Assembly: GCF_024362485.1 (NCBI RefSeq)
Contig: NZ_CP101456.1
Location: forward strand, 3,224,001 to 3,288,000
DNA: 64,000 nucleotides
Direction of reading: 5' to 3'
Origin: Natronobeatus ordinarius
GTDB taxonomy: Archaea; Halobacteriota; Halobacteria; Halobacteriales; Natrialbaceae
In this document: positions 1 to 7,702 of the stretch, one piece after another
Layout: every line of letters begins with the position of its first letter
Numbering within the stretch: the stretch's first letter is position 1
Notes under the pieces: model-generated
What the model saw: only the letters and a program-made list of their open reading frames with translations
What the model was told of the DNA's origin: nothing
Databases searched by the model: none
Program-made: the position numbers and the translations under genes

Positions 1-241
1 GCCGCTGGATCGGTGTGGCGAACGTCCGCTGCATGAACTCGGTCGTGGCCTTCAGAAACGGGTTCGAGTCGATCCCGGTCGGGTCGACGTCGGCGAACGT
101 CTCGTACAACTCGAGAAGCGTCGACAGCTCCTCACGCGTGAGCGCGATCGGCAGCACCGGCTCCCCCTTCGGCAGCGAGTAGTCCGGGAAGCTGTGGGTG
201 CCCGGATTCGGGAGGTCGGCGAACACGTCCTCGAGGGCCAT
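1..241 (-). CDS. hypothetical protein, N-terminal 80 residues (runs off the window)
   Basis: An open frame starts with ATG at 241 and stays open to the window edge, so only the N-terminal part is visible. It begins MALEDVFADLPNPGTHSFP and is acidic with strong G/C third positions, as a real haloarchaeal gene should be. It is mostly helical-looking, with no signal peptide, membrane segment or recognised motif. It is 120 bases downstream of the isopentenyl phosphate kinase gene on the same strand, so it may be cotranscribed with the mevalonate-pathway genes. I do not recognise the family and assign no function. Confidence 0.6.
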   Translation of the reverse strand, partial: MALEDVFADLPNPGTHSFPDYSLPKGEPVLPIALTREELSTLLELYETFADVDPTGIDSNPFLKATTEFMQRTFATPIQR

Positions 242-361
242 ACGCCCCCTCCCACGTTCTCGCCCCTAACGGTTTGTGTCCCTCTCGCTCGCTGAACGTC
301 GGGTGAAGTGACACCTCGAGCGTCGTCGCCCTCGACCGCCGAACTCGGCCGTCGCCCGTTC

Positions 362-1105
362 TCAATCGAGGGTCGTCCCCGACTCCTTGCCCGCGAGGAA
401 CGCCTCGAGGTCAGCGGGGCCGAAGATCGACGCCTCGGCTTCCAGCTCGAGCAGCGCCCGGACCTTGGCGGCCATCCCGCCGGTGACGTCCGTGGCGTCG
501 CTGCCGCCGAGGACCGACTCGACGTCGGCGAACGAGGTGATCCGGGCGATCACCCGGCCCTCGTCGTCGAGGACGCCGGGGACCGTCGAGCAGAGGCCGA
601 TCCGGTCGGCCTCGAGGGCCGTCGCGAGGTCGGCCACGAGTTCGTCGCCGCTGACGACCGTCGCCCCCTCACCCGCATGAGCGACGAGGTCGCCGTGGAG
701 CACGGGGACGAACCCTTCGTCGAGCATCGTTCGAACCTGGCCCGTCGGGAGGTGAAGCGCGCCGTCGGCGTCGCGGTGTGCGGTCGAGAACGGGTGAACC
801 GGTACGGCGGGCACACCGCGGGCGAGCAGCGCCTCGAGGACGGCCTCGTCGAGCGCCTTCATCGCGCCGTGGATGGCGTCGACGGCCGCGGCGTCGTGGG
901 TCCCGTCGGTCGTACTCACGCCGTGTTCGCTCGCGTGGACGTGCCCGAAGCTCCCCCCGCCGTGGACGAGCACGAGGTCGTCGACGTGGCCGGCCTCGAG
1001 CGACCCCGCGACGGCGTCGGCCGCCCGCTCGAGCGCCGCCTCGTCAACCGTCTCGGGGCACTCCTTGTCCGTGACGACGCTTCCCCCGAGTTTCAGGACG
1101 ATCAT
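362..1105 (-). CDS. isopentenyl phosphate kinase
   Basis: Phosphorylates isopentenyl phosphate to isopentenyl diphosphate with ATP in the cytoplasm. This is the last kinase step of the archaeal mevalonate pathway, which feeds ether-lipid, carotenoid and quinone synthesis. The 247-residue protein has the amino-acid-kinase fold signature: MIVLKLGGSVVT at the start, the glycine-rich HGGGSFGH at about 48-55 (typical of IPK, including the substrate-binding His) and GGMAAKV at about 209-215. The start at 1105 was chosen because translation from there gives the family N-terminus, and it overlaps the stop of the upstream mevalonate kinase gene in an ATGA arrangement, implying translational coupling. 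Family assignment is clear. Confidence 0.95.
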   Translation of the reverse strand: MIVLKLGGSVVTDKECPETVDEAALERAADAVAGSLEAGHVDDLVLVHGGGSFGHVHASEHGVSTTDGTHDAAAVDAIHGAMKALDEAVLEALLARGVPAVPVHPFSTAHRDADGALHLPTGQVRTMLDEGFVPVLHGDLVAHAGEGATVVSGDELVADLATALEADRIGLCSTVPGVLDDEGRVIARITSFADVESVLGGSDATDVTGGMAAKVRALLELEAEASIFGPADLEAFLAGKESGTTLD

Positions 1106-2088
1106 TCGAGCCGCTTCACCCCCTCTTCTGCGAGCTCGGCGCGGAAGGCGTCCTCGCAGCCGGGCGTGTACGAGAGAGCTGTCTCGGTCTCGTCGGTGGG
1201 GTCGAGTGCGACGATGCAGCCGCCGCCGCCGGCACCCGTCAGCTTCGCCCCGTAGGCGCCCGCGTTCCGGGCCGCCCACACCATCGCGTCGAGCGATCTC
1301 GAGGAGACGCCGAGCGCCGACAGCAATCCGTGGTTGACGTCCATCAGCCGGCCGAGCTCCTCGAGGTCGCCGTCGGCGAGGACGTCCTCGCCGGTGCGCA
1401 CCAGGTCGCCGATGGTTTCGACCGTGTCCGCGGCGAAGCCGTACTCCTCGCGTAGCGACCGCACGCCGGCGACGAGTTCGCCCGTGTCGCCCGCGCCGCC
1501 GTCGAACCCGACGACGATCGGGAGGTCCGGCGCCTCGATCGATCGACAGTCGTCGCCCTCGACGCGGACCGCCCCACCGGTGGCCGAGCAGAACGTGTCC
1601 GCCCGGGAGGCCTGCCCGTCTTGCACCTCGTACTCGGTCTGGAAGGCCCGTTCGGCGAGTTCGTCGGGCTCGAGTGTGACGCCGAGCTCACGCGTCGCGG
1701 CGTCGATGGCGGCGACGACGACTGCCGCCGACGAGCCGAGCCCCGCGCCGAGCGGAATGTCGCTTTCGATGGTGACGTCGAAGCCGGCGTCGGCCTCGCC
1801 TGTGACGTCGCGAACCTGCTCGATCGCCCCGTCCACGTAACCCATCGCGGCCGCGATCAGGTTTTCAGAGACGTCGACGTCCGGTCGGGTTCCCGTCTGC
1901 CCACCGTACTCGACGGTGAAGCCGTCGAGGCTGAGGTCGTCCGCCTGGACGCGCAGCTTGCCGTCGTCGCGTCGAGTCACCCCCACGCGAGCCCGTCGCT
2001 CGATGGCACACGGCACCGCCGGCTCGCCGTAGACCACGGCGTGCTCCCCGAACAGGTACACTTTCCCGGGAGCGCTCGAGAGCGTCAT
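1102..2088 (-). CDS. mvk: mevalonate kinase
   Basis: Phosphorylates mevalonate to 5-phosphomevalonate with ATP. The 328-residue protein is a GHMP kinase. The N-terminal APGKVYLFGEHAVVYG is at 6-21, the ATP-binding IPLGAGLGSSAA at 111-122, an Asp in SRADTF near 164 at the position of the catalytic base, and the C-terminal KLTGAGGGGC at 282-291. It ends in a four-base overlap with the isopentenyl phosphate kinase gene, so two steps of the same pathway are encoded as a coupled pair, as is usual in haloarchaea. The start ATG at 2088 leaves no spare N-terminal sequence. Highly certain. Confidence 0.96.
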   Translation of the reverse strand: MTLSSAPGKVYLFGEHAVVYGEPAVPCAIERRARVGVTRRDDGKLRVQADDLSLDGFTVEYGGQTGTRPDVDVSENLIAAAMGYVDGAIEQVRDVTGEADAGFDVTIESDIPLGAGLGSSAAVVVAAIDAATRELGVTLEPDELAERAFQTEYEVQDGQASRADTFCSATGGAVRVEGDDCRSIEAPDLPIVVGFDGGAGDTGELVAGVRSLREEYGFAADTVETIGDLVRTGEDVLADGDLEELGRLMDVNHGLLSALGVSSRSLDAMVWAARNAGAYGAKLTGAGGGGCIVALDPTDETETALSYTPGCEDAFRAELAEEGVKRLE

Positions 2089-2151
2089 ACCCCGCCGTTC
2101 GCACGACGGCGATTAATAGCTGTCCGATTCGACGCTCGCGGCGACCCCGTG

Positions 2152-2337
2152 CTACTCGTCGTCAGGCCCGCCGACGAACTGCTCCCGGGTCCGGTACCGA
2201 AACGAGAGATACAGCACCACCAGGACGAACGCAACGGCGAATGCAGTCTGCCCGGTCTGGATCGCATAGACCAGGGCGACCAGGTTGAGGGCGATGCCAA
2301 AGAGGTAGAACGCCCCCAGATACTGGCTTTGCTCCAT
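2152..2337 (-). CDS. small two-helix membrane protein, unknown function
   Basis: A 61-residue protein starting MEQSQYLGAFYLFG. Two hydrophobic stretches (about 6-25 and 30-45) predict two transmembrane helices, followed by a charged tail with RYRTREQF. An ATG 39 bases further upstream is in frame, but the residues it adds (MNKAHLHRRTTPS) look unlike a membrane-protein N-terminus, so the inner ATG was preferred. It sits alone between mvk and the DUF3006 gene. I do not recognise a function. Confidence 0.6.
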   Translation of the reverse strand: MEQSQYLGAFYLFGIALNLVALVYAIQTGQTAFAVAFVLVVLYLSFRYRTREQFVGGPDDE

Positions 2338-2431
2338 GCTGGGCGTTGTTCGCCGATGTAAATGAGCCTTGTTCATCGATCGGTCGTCGGCGCGCCGGTC
2401 GCCGCCGAGGCGCGAGCGCGGGGACGGCCGA

Positions 2432-2710
2432 TCACCCCTCGTCGTCGCCCAGTCGCCTGGAGAGGCGGTCGAATCGCTCCTGAGCCGCCTCGCGACGGGC
2501 GTCCGTCTCTTCGGGTTGGTAGGTCGCCTCGAGGAGCTCCCCGTCCACGACGACGACGTCGAACACCGCGCCGTCGCGGCGGCCGTCCTCGGGGACGCGT
2601 TCGACGTCGACGGTCAGTTCGTCGACGACGCGATCCTCCGCTTCGAGCAGGAACACTGCCGTCTCGCCGTCGACGATGCGGTCGAGGACGGCCGTGTACG
2701 TGTCGGTCAT
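2432..2710 (-). CDS. DUF3006 domain protein
   Basis: A 92-residue acidic cytoplasmic protein starting MTDTYTAVLDRIVDGETAVFLLE. The pattern 'VDRIVDGxxAVLLLE...G' followed by a predicted beta-rich core matches the DUF3006 family. Its start overlaps the stop of the upstream metallo-beta-lactamase lipoprotein gene by four bases, so the two are translationally coupled. DUF3006 genes are often found next to ComEC-like MBL proteins, which supports both calls. The biochemical role of DUF3006 is not known. Confidence 0.8.
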   Translation of the reverse strand: MTDTYTAVLDRIVDGETAVFLLEAEDRVVDELTVDVERVPEDGRRDGAVFDVVVVDGELLEATYQPEETDARREAAQERFDRLSRRLGDDEG

Positions 2711-3906
2711 GCGCCGAGCGTAGGCGCGCCAGCCACATCAATCGGGGTCACGGCACCTCCCGGCGAAGCGAGCCCCGACGACGGATCGACGAGTCCGACC
2801 GACTCGTCGTCGGGCTTTGCCTCGAGCAGTTCGGCCGCGTCCGTCGACCCCTCGCGTTCGGGCTCGACCGTGACCGTCTCGCCGTCGGTCGTCACCACGA
2901 TGTCGCCGTGGACGCCGGTCCAGTACGTCTCGATTCCGCGCTCGGCGAACGCCTCGAGCACCTCGTCGTGTGGGTGGCCGTACTGGCTCTCGAGTGCGCT
3001 CGAGATGACGGCCACCTCGGGTGAGACCCCCTCGAGGAACGGCTCGGTCGAACTCGTCGAGGAGCCGTGGTGGCCCGCCTGATAGACGTCGGCCTCGAGT
3101 TCGTCGGCCCAGTCCTCGACCATGCGCGCTTCGGCGTCGGCCTCGGCGTCGCCGGTCGTCAGGTACCGAACGTCGCCGAACTCGATCGCGAGGCTCACGC
3201 TGTTGTAGTGGAGGTCGCTGCCGCTATCGCCCTCGGGCGGGTTCAGGACGAGGGCGTCGACGCCCTCGAAGGGAATCTCGTCGCCCTCACGGACCTCGAA
3301 CAGCGTCACGTCGTGGCGTTCGATCGCGTCGAGGTACCGCTCGTAGGTCTGTGAGGTGTGGGCGACCCCGGAGTCGTAGGCGGCGCCGACCCCGTCGCCG
3401 TGTTCTTCGAAGTGGTCGATTACGGCCTCGTGGCCGCCGATGTGGTCCGCGTGGGCGTGAGTCGCCACGAGGTGGTCGATCCGGTCGATTCCGTGAGCTT
3501 CGAGGTACTCGATGACCGCCTGGCCGTCCTGGCGCCAGTCGCCCGTGTCGATCAGCATCGTCTCGCCCGACGGCGCGATCAGGAGCGTCGCGTCGGCCTG
3601 CCCGACGTCGAGGTGGTGAACCTCGAGTTCGCCGTCGACCGCGTCGTCGGTTTCCTCGGCCGGTTCGTCGGTTTCCTCGACCGCGTCGTCGGTTTCCTCG
3701 ACCGCGTCGTCGTTCTCGTCGAGTTCGACCGTCGGATCGCCGCCGTCGTCGGTTTCCTCGACCGCGTCGTCGGTTTCCTCGACCGCGTCGTCGTTCTCGT
3801 CGAGTTCGACCGTCGGGTCGCCGCCGTCGTCGCCGGTCAGCCCGCCGGTACAGCCGGCGAGGACGACCAACAGGACGACGAGGAGCGTCGGGAGCGCGCG
3901 TCGCAT
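2707..3906 (-). CDS. secreted metallo-beta-lactamase-fold lipoprotein (ComEC/Rec2 C-domain type)
   Basis: A 399-residue predicted extracytoplasmic lipoprotein. Residues 1-19 form a short hydrophobic signal ending in the lipobox VVLAGC with Cys19 as lipidation site. Residues 23-92 are a highly acidic linker made of two 27-residue repeats. The rest is an MBL hydrolase domain starting HHLDVGQADATLL, with the metal ligands THAHADHIGG near 138-147, TGDAE and QAGHHGSS. This arrangement matches the free-standing relatives of the ComEC hydrolase domain, which in ComEC is linked to DNA uptake and proposed to act as a nuclease. The true substrate is unknown. It is coupled to the DUF3006 gene by an ATGA overlap. 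Confidence 0.88.
   Translation of the reverse strand: MRRALPTLLVVLLVVLAGCTGGLTGDDGGDPTVELDENDDAVEETDDAVEETDDGGDPTVELDENDDAVEETDDAVEETDEPAEETDDAVDGELEVHHLDVGQADATLLIAPSGETMLIDTGDWRQDGQAVIEYLEAHGIDRIDHLVATHAHADHIGGHEAVIDHFEEHGDGVGAAYDSGVAHTSQTYERYLDAIERHDVTLFEVREGDEIPFEGVDALVLNPPEGDSGSDLHYNSVSLAIEFGDVRYLTTGDAEADAEARMVEDWADELEADVYQAGHHGSSTSSTEPFLEGVSPEVAVISSALESQYGHPHDEVLEAFAERGIETYWTGVHGDIVVTTDGETVTVEPEREGSTDAAELLEAKPDDESVGLVDPSSGLASPGGAVTPIDVAGAPTLGA
3670..3831. repeat. two tandem 81-bp units in the acidic linker of the MBL lipoprotein
   Basis: Units 3670-3750 and 3751-3831 are identical except for one base (gga versus ggg). Each encodes the 27-residue unit DDGGDPTVELDEN plus DDAVEETDDAVEET. 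Within the unit a shorter 21-base motif encoding DDAVEET is itself repeated. The near-identity indicates a recent tandem duplication, or ongoing slippage that changes linker length in frame. Confidence 0.9.
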
Positions 3907-4018
3907 ACCGTTTCTCCTCGGGGGCCGAACGTATGGTGGTTGTGATCGGTGAGCTGTCTGGTCGTCGATGTGACCGGAAAATCCTGCCGCGGCGAGTGTC
4001 GGATAGAACCCGTCACAC

Positions 4019-4026
4019 TTCTATAC
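4019..4026 (+). promoter_or_regulatory. TATA box of the FAD-protein gene
   Basis: The sequence TTCTATAC lies 23-30 bases before the ATG at 4049, the usual distance in haloarchaea for a leaderless transcript. No Shine-Dalgarno sequence precedes the ATG, which agrees with a leaderless mRNA. Confidence 0.5.
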
Positions 4027-4048
4027 CTCCCCATCACAACGACCGCCC

Positions 4049-4831
4049 ATGAGAGACGTGCTCATCGTCGGCGGCGGCGTCGCCGGCCTCGCCGCCTCGA
4101 TCTTCACCGCCCGCGCCGGACTCGACACCCTCGTCGTCGACAGCGGGGGACGGAGTCCCCCGAGCAGCCGGACGCAGTCCGGCGACGGGGGCGAGTCGAT
4201 CCTCGCGCGCAACGCCAGCCTCGAGAACTATCCCGGCTTTCCCGACGGCATCGACGCCCGGCGATACCTGCTGCTGGCTCGCGAGCAGGCGACCACCGCC
4301 GGGGCCACGTTCGAACTCGGCCGCGTCACGCGGGTCGAACCCGTCGAGGAAGGGAACGTCGAGGCGGGCTTCGTCGTCTCGACCGAGGGTGGTGAGCCGC
4401 TCGAGGCCCGCCGGCTGATCGCCGCCTCCTGGCCCGACAGCGAGTACCTCACGCCGCTGGACGTCGGGCGCGAACAGCGCGGGAGCAAGTACGTCGTGAG
4501 CGTGGACGAGGCGGGCCGGACGGCCGTTTCCGGCGTCTACGCCGCCGGCCGAATCGCGGGCGAACCCCACCAGGCGATCGTCGCAGCGGGTCACGGCGCC
4601 AAAGTCGGGCTCGCTGCGATCCAGGATTCTGAGACGCCCTTCTACCACGACTGGGTCGCCCCGGAAGGCTACTTCACCGGTCGCGGCCGGGAGGTGCCAC
4701 CCGCCTGCGAGGAGATCGACGACGAGGAGCGACGACGTCGCGACGAGCGGGCGCGCGAGACGATGCTCGAACAGCTCGCCGAGCCGCTCGAGCAGAAGCC
4801 GACGATGCATCCGAGCGTCGATCGGGTGTAG
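4049..4831 (+). CDS. short FAD-dependent oxidoreductase (thioredoxin-reductase-like)
   Basis: A 260-residue cytoplasmic flavoprotein. The N-terminal DVLIVGGGVAGLAAS at 3-17 is an FAD-binding Rossmann motif. The C-terminal VYAAGRIAGEPHQAIVAAGHGAKV is the second FAD motif, of the type TGDxxxxxxxAxxxG. The central NADPH domain and the CxxC redox pair of true thioredoxin reductases are absent, and 260 residues is short for the family. Around residues 32-45 the protein carries GGRSPPSSRTQSGDGG, a Ser/Gly/Pro-rich stretch encoded by two DNA hairpins; it looks like an insertion between a normal VVDSG and ESILARNA. The C-terminal 60 residues are charged and helical. The electron donor and substrate are unknown. 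Confidence 0.8.
   Translation: MRDVLIVGGGVAGLAASIFTARAGLDTLVVDSGGRSPPSSRTQSGDGGESILARNASLENYPGFPDGIDARRYLLLAREQATTAGATFELGRVTRVEPVEEGNVEAGFVVSTEGGEPLEARRLIAASWPDSEYLTPLDVGREQRGSKYVVSVDEAGRTAVSGVYAAGRIAGEPHQAIVAAGHGAKVGLAAIQDSETPFYHDWVAPEGYFTGRGREVPPACEEIDDEERRRRDERARETMLEQLAEPLEQKPTMHPSVDRV
4145..4182. repeat. two adjacent short palindromes inserted in the FAD-protein gene
   Basis: GGGGGAC..GTCCCCC occupies 4145-4161 with a 3-base loop, and CCGGAC..GTCCGG occupies 4168-4182 with a 3-base loop. Together with their spacers they add about 45-50 bases in frame. The encoded Gly/Ser/Pro-rich stretch breaks an otherwise conserved region of the flavoprotein, which suggests a small palindromic mobile repeat that kept the reading frame. 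Confidence 0.6.
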
Positions 4832-4886
4832 CGCTCGCTCGCCTACCTGACCCCTTTTTACCCCCACCGCCCCAACGTGGGGGCGA

Positions 4887-6041
4887 ATGCTCGAGGGAGT
4901 CAACGTCGCACTCGGGGTGACGGGATCGATCGCGGCCGTGAAGACGGTCGAACTCGCCCACGAACTGCGCCGCCACGGGGCGACCGTCCGGACCGTGATG
5001 AGCGACAGTGCGCGGGGAATTATTCATCCCTGGTCGCTCGAGTTCGCCACCGATCGCGAGGTCATCACGGAGATCACGGGTGGGGTCGAACACGTCGACC
5101 TCTGTGGCTACGAGGGCTGGGCGGACGTCTTCTTGATCGCGCCGGCGACGGCGAACACGGTGGGGAAGATCGCGGGTGCAGTCGACGACACGCCCGTCAC
5201 CACGACGGCGACGACGGCGCTCGGGTCGGGGACGCCGGTCGTCATCGCCCCGGCGATGCACGAGCCGATGTACGACCATCCGGGCGTGCTCGAGGCCATC
5301 GAGCGCGTCGAGTCCTGGGGCGTCTCGTTCGTCGAGCCGCGACTCGAGGAGGGGAAGGCCAAGCTCGCGACCGAGGAGGCGATCGTTTGCGAGCTCGCGC
5401 GGGCGGTCGGGAATCGCCCACTCGAGGGCGAGCACGTGGTCGTCACCTCGGGGGCGACGACCGAGCCGATCGACCCCGTGCGGGTGCTAACGAACCGCGC
5501 GTCGGGGAAGATGGGGCGGGCCGTCGCGAGGGCCTGTTACGTCCGTGGGGCCGACGTGACGTTGATCCACGACGGCGACGACGTCCCCTACGCCGACGTT
5601 CGCCAGATCGAGACGGCTGCGGAGATGCTCGAGGAGACGATCGACGCCTGCGAGACCGCGGACGCGCTGGTCTCGGTCGCCGCGATCAGCGACTACACGG
5701 TCGAGGCGAGTCCGGAGAAGATCCGTTCGGGCCAGGAGCTCACGCTCGAGCTCGAGGTGGCGCCGAAGCTCATCGACGAGATTCGCGACCGCCGCCCGGG
5801 GCTGCCGATCGTGGGCTTCAAGACGGAGACCTCGGGGGAAGACGAGGCGATGGTCGACGCCGCTCGCGAGACGCTCGAGCGCGTCGACCTCGCGTTCGTC
5901 GTGGCCAACGACGCGAGCGTGATGGGAAAGGACGTGACGCGCGCGTTGCTCGTCCACGCCGGGGACGCAGTCGAGTATCAGGGTTCGAAAGCGGGACTCG
6001 CGAGTGAGGTTGCCGGTTCGCTCGCGGTCGTCCTCGGATGA
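4887..6041 (+). CDS. coaBC: bifunctional phosphopantothenoylcysteine decarboxylase / phosphopantothenate-cysteine ligase
   Basis: Two-domain cytoplasmic enzyme of coenzyme A synthesis. The CoaB half joins phosphopantothenate to cysteine, and the flavin-dependent CoaC half decarboxylates the product to 4'-phosphopantetheine. The 384-residue protein has the CoaC flavoprotein fold at about 1-180 (GVTGSIAAVKT at 9-19; GVEHVDL with the catalytic-type His; IAPATANTVGK; APAMHEPMY) and CoaB at about 185-384 (VVTSGATTEPIDPVR, NRASGKMG, VAAISDYTV, LVVAND-type NDASVMG). The CoaC loop normally carrying a reactive Cys reads EPRLEEGKAKLA, an archaeal-looking variant without Cys. A T-rich stretch 30-40 bases before the start may be the TATA box. 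Confidence 0.95.
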   Translation: MLEGVNVALGVTGSIAAVKTVELAHELRRHGATVRTVMSDSARGIIHPWSLEFATDREVITEITGGVEHVDLCGYEGWADVFLIAPATANTVGKIAGAVDDTPVTTTATTALGSGTPVVIAPAMHEPMYDHPGVLEAIERVESWGVSFVEPRLEEGKAKLATEEAIVCELARAVGNRPLEGEHVVVTSGATTEPIDPVRVLTNRASGKMGRAVARACYVRGADVTLIHDGDDVPYADVRQIETAAEMLEETIDACETADALVSVAAISDYTVEASPEKIRSGQELTLELEVAPKLIDEIRDRRPGLPIVGFKTETSGEDEAMVDAARETLERVDLAFVVANDASVMGKDVTRALLVHAGDAVEYQGSKAGLASEVAGSLAVVLG

Positions 6042-6212
6042 GACTGGAGTGGCTAGCCGATCGCACAACGTGTGGATTCGTTCTGTCGGTTCGGATTATC
6101 GTTCGTCAGAGATAGTCACGAGAATTATATAGTATGCGTTGCCTTCCTCGAGTTAATGGGCAGCGAACGGACCGCGATGGCTCGTTGGAACGAGGTGAGG
6201 TGAGCAACGGTG

Positions 6213-6782
6213 ATGAGCGGTCACATCACGAAAGATCGGCTCTCGAAAGGAGAGATCTTCGAGGTTCTCCGCAATCAGCGCCGTCGGTACGTCCTCCACT
6301 ATCTGAAACAGGACGACCGGCCCGTCGAACTCGGTGATCTCGCACAGCAGGTCGCCGCCTGGGAGTACGAGACGACGCTCGAGGAGGTGACGCCCGAGCA
6401 GCGAAAGCGCGTGTACACGACGCTCCAGCAGACGCACCTGCCGAAGATGGACGAGGCGGGGATCGTCACGTTCGATTCGGACGAGGGACGCATCGAAGTG
6501 ACGGGGCTGACGGCCGATGTCGCCATCTACCTCGAGATCGTTCCCGGACGCGAGTTCGCCTGGCGAGAGTTGTACCTCTCACTCGGTGCGATTAGCTGTG
6601 CGCTCGTCGCCACACTCTGGCTCGACGTCTATCCGCTGACGACACTCTCGACGCTCACCTGGATGGCGATCATCGCCGCGACGTTCACCGTCACGGCGAC
6701 GGCACACATCTACCACGAACGCCACATGCGGCTGGGACAGGGCGAGCAGCCGCCGGAGTTGAGCTACGGCGCGGACGACTGA
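6213..6782 (+). CDS. membrane-anchored winged-helix regulator (DUF7344 type)
   Basis: A 189-residue protein. Residues about 8-90 form a winged-helix domain beginning LSKGEIFEVLRNQRRRYVL, the hallmark of the haloarchaeal DUF7344 family. Two hydrophobic segments at about 117-136 and 141-163 predict two transmembrane helices, with an exposed tail. It is likely a DNA-binding regulator tethered to the membrane; no ligand can be inferred. The ATG at 6213 is preceded by GAGGTGAGGTGAG, a good Shine-Dalgarno, so this gene has a leader. A TATA-like ATTATATA at 6124-6131 could be its promoter. It stands alone between coaBC and hpt. Confidence 0.75.
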   Translation: MSGHITKDRLSKGEIFEVLRNQRRRYVLHYLKQDDRPVELGDLAQQVAAWEYETTLEEVTPEQRKRVYTTLQQTHLPKMDEAGIVTFDSDEGRIEVTGLTADVAIYLEIVPGREFAWRELYLSLGAISCALVATLWLDVYPLTTLSTLTWMAIIAATFTVTATAHIYHERHMRLGQGEQPPELSYGADD

Positions 6783-6856
6783 TACTGTCTGCGGTGACCG
6801 ACAGATGGCGATGCGTCTGACGGCGTCGGGACCAAGGACCGTGAACGGTATCGTCA

Positions 6857-6864
6857 GTTTTTAC
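6857..6864 (+). promoter_or_regulatory. TATA box of the phosphoribosyltransferase gene
   Basis: GTTTTTAC lies 24-31 bases before the ATG at 6888, matching haloarchaeal promoter spacing for a leaderless transcript. Confidence 0.45.
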
Positions 6865-6887
6865 TCGTCTTCGGGCGCAGCCACGAC

Positions 6888-7457
6888 ATGGACCAGCTGA
6901 AAGCGTCTCTGCTCGAGGCCCCTATCATCGAGAAGAACGGCTATCACTACTTCGTCCACCCGATCAGCGACGGCGTCCCCCAGCTCGACCCCGGGCTGTT
7001 GCGCGAGATCGTCATCCGCATCATCCGAAAGGCAGAACTCGAGCGCGTCGACAAGATCGTCACCCCGGCGGCGATGGGGATCCACATCTCGACGGCCGTC
7101 TCGCTGATAACGGATATCCCGATGACGGTGATCCGAAAGCGTCAGTACGACCTCGAAGGCGAGGTCGCCATCGCCCAGCAGACGGGCTACTCGGAGAACG
7201 AGATGTACATCAACGACGTCTACGAGGGTGAACGCGTCCTCGTCATCGACGACGTCCTCTCGACCGGCGGAACGCTCGCGTCCGTGCTCGAGGCGCTCGA
7301 CGAGATCGGTGCGGAGGTCGTCGACGCCGTCGCCGTCATCAAGAAAGTCGGCGGCGAGAACAAAGTCGAGGACGCAGGCCACCACGTGAAGACACTCATC
7401 AACGTCGACGTCGTCGGTGGAGAGGTTGTCGTCGTCGACGACGAGGGCGACGATTGA
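6888..7457 (+). CDS. hpt: HGPRTase-like purine phosphoribosyltransferase
   Basis: Transfers phosphoribosyl from PRPP to a purine base in the cytoplasm (salvage). The 189-residue protein has the PRPP-binding motif [13 protein letters not shown] at 118-130, an upstream [12 protein letters not shown] substrate loop near 58-70 and the flexible-loop region [13 protein letters not shown]. This matches the haloarchaeal HGPRTase-like family, which is built more like adenine phosphoribosyltransferases. Base preference (hypoxanthine/guanine or adenine) cannot be read from the sequence. It is followed by a 245-base AT-rich gap before the first ABC cluster. Confidence 0.88.
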   Translation: MDQLKASLLEAPIIEKNGYHYFVHPISDGVPQLDPGLLREIVIRIIRKAELERVDKIVTPAAMGIHISTAVSLITDIPMTVIRKRQYDLEGEVAIAQQTGYSENEMYINDVYEGERVLVIDDVLSTGGTLASVLEALDEIGAEVVDAVAVIKKVGGENKVEDAGHHVKTLINVDVVGGEVVVVDDEGDD

Positions 7458-7673
7458 CCAGCTGACGGAGCAAGCATCGGTTACTCTGACTCAACTCAGC
7501 CGTTTCTATCGCTCATTTGGCGTCTGCTTCCGGGCCACATAACTTGGGTATGAACACCATTTCTGTTGTCTGCTGTTGGAACCTGGTGGATTAAGACTGT
7601 ATTAATAACATTCCTCAAGAGATTCCCCAGATCCAAAATAAGATAACAATCGCTTAGAAGTAAAGCAATATCT

Positions 7674-7680
7674 CTTTATA
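7674..7680 (+). promoter_or_regulatory. TATA box of ABC system 1
   Basis: CTTTATA ends 22 bases before the ATG at 7703 and lies in an unusually AT-rich 245-base gap (7458-7702). The spacing fits a leaderless or nearly leaderless operon transcript covering the five ABC genes that follow. Confidence 0.6.
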
Positions 7681-7702
7681 CTGGGGTTTGTAATTGTTGG
7701 TC

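Noticed and set aside
308-1255. Long open frame antisense to the IPK and mevalonate kinase genes
   Set aside because: It is Arg/Ala/Pro-rich with no motif, and it mirrors two clear kinase genes. Long antisense frames are expected in DNA with this GC bias.
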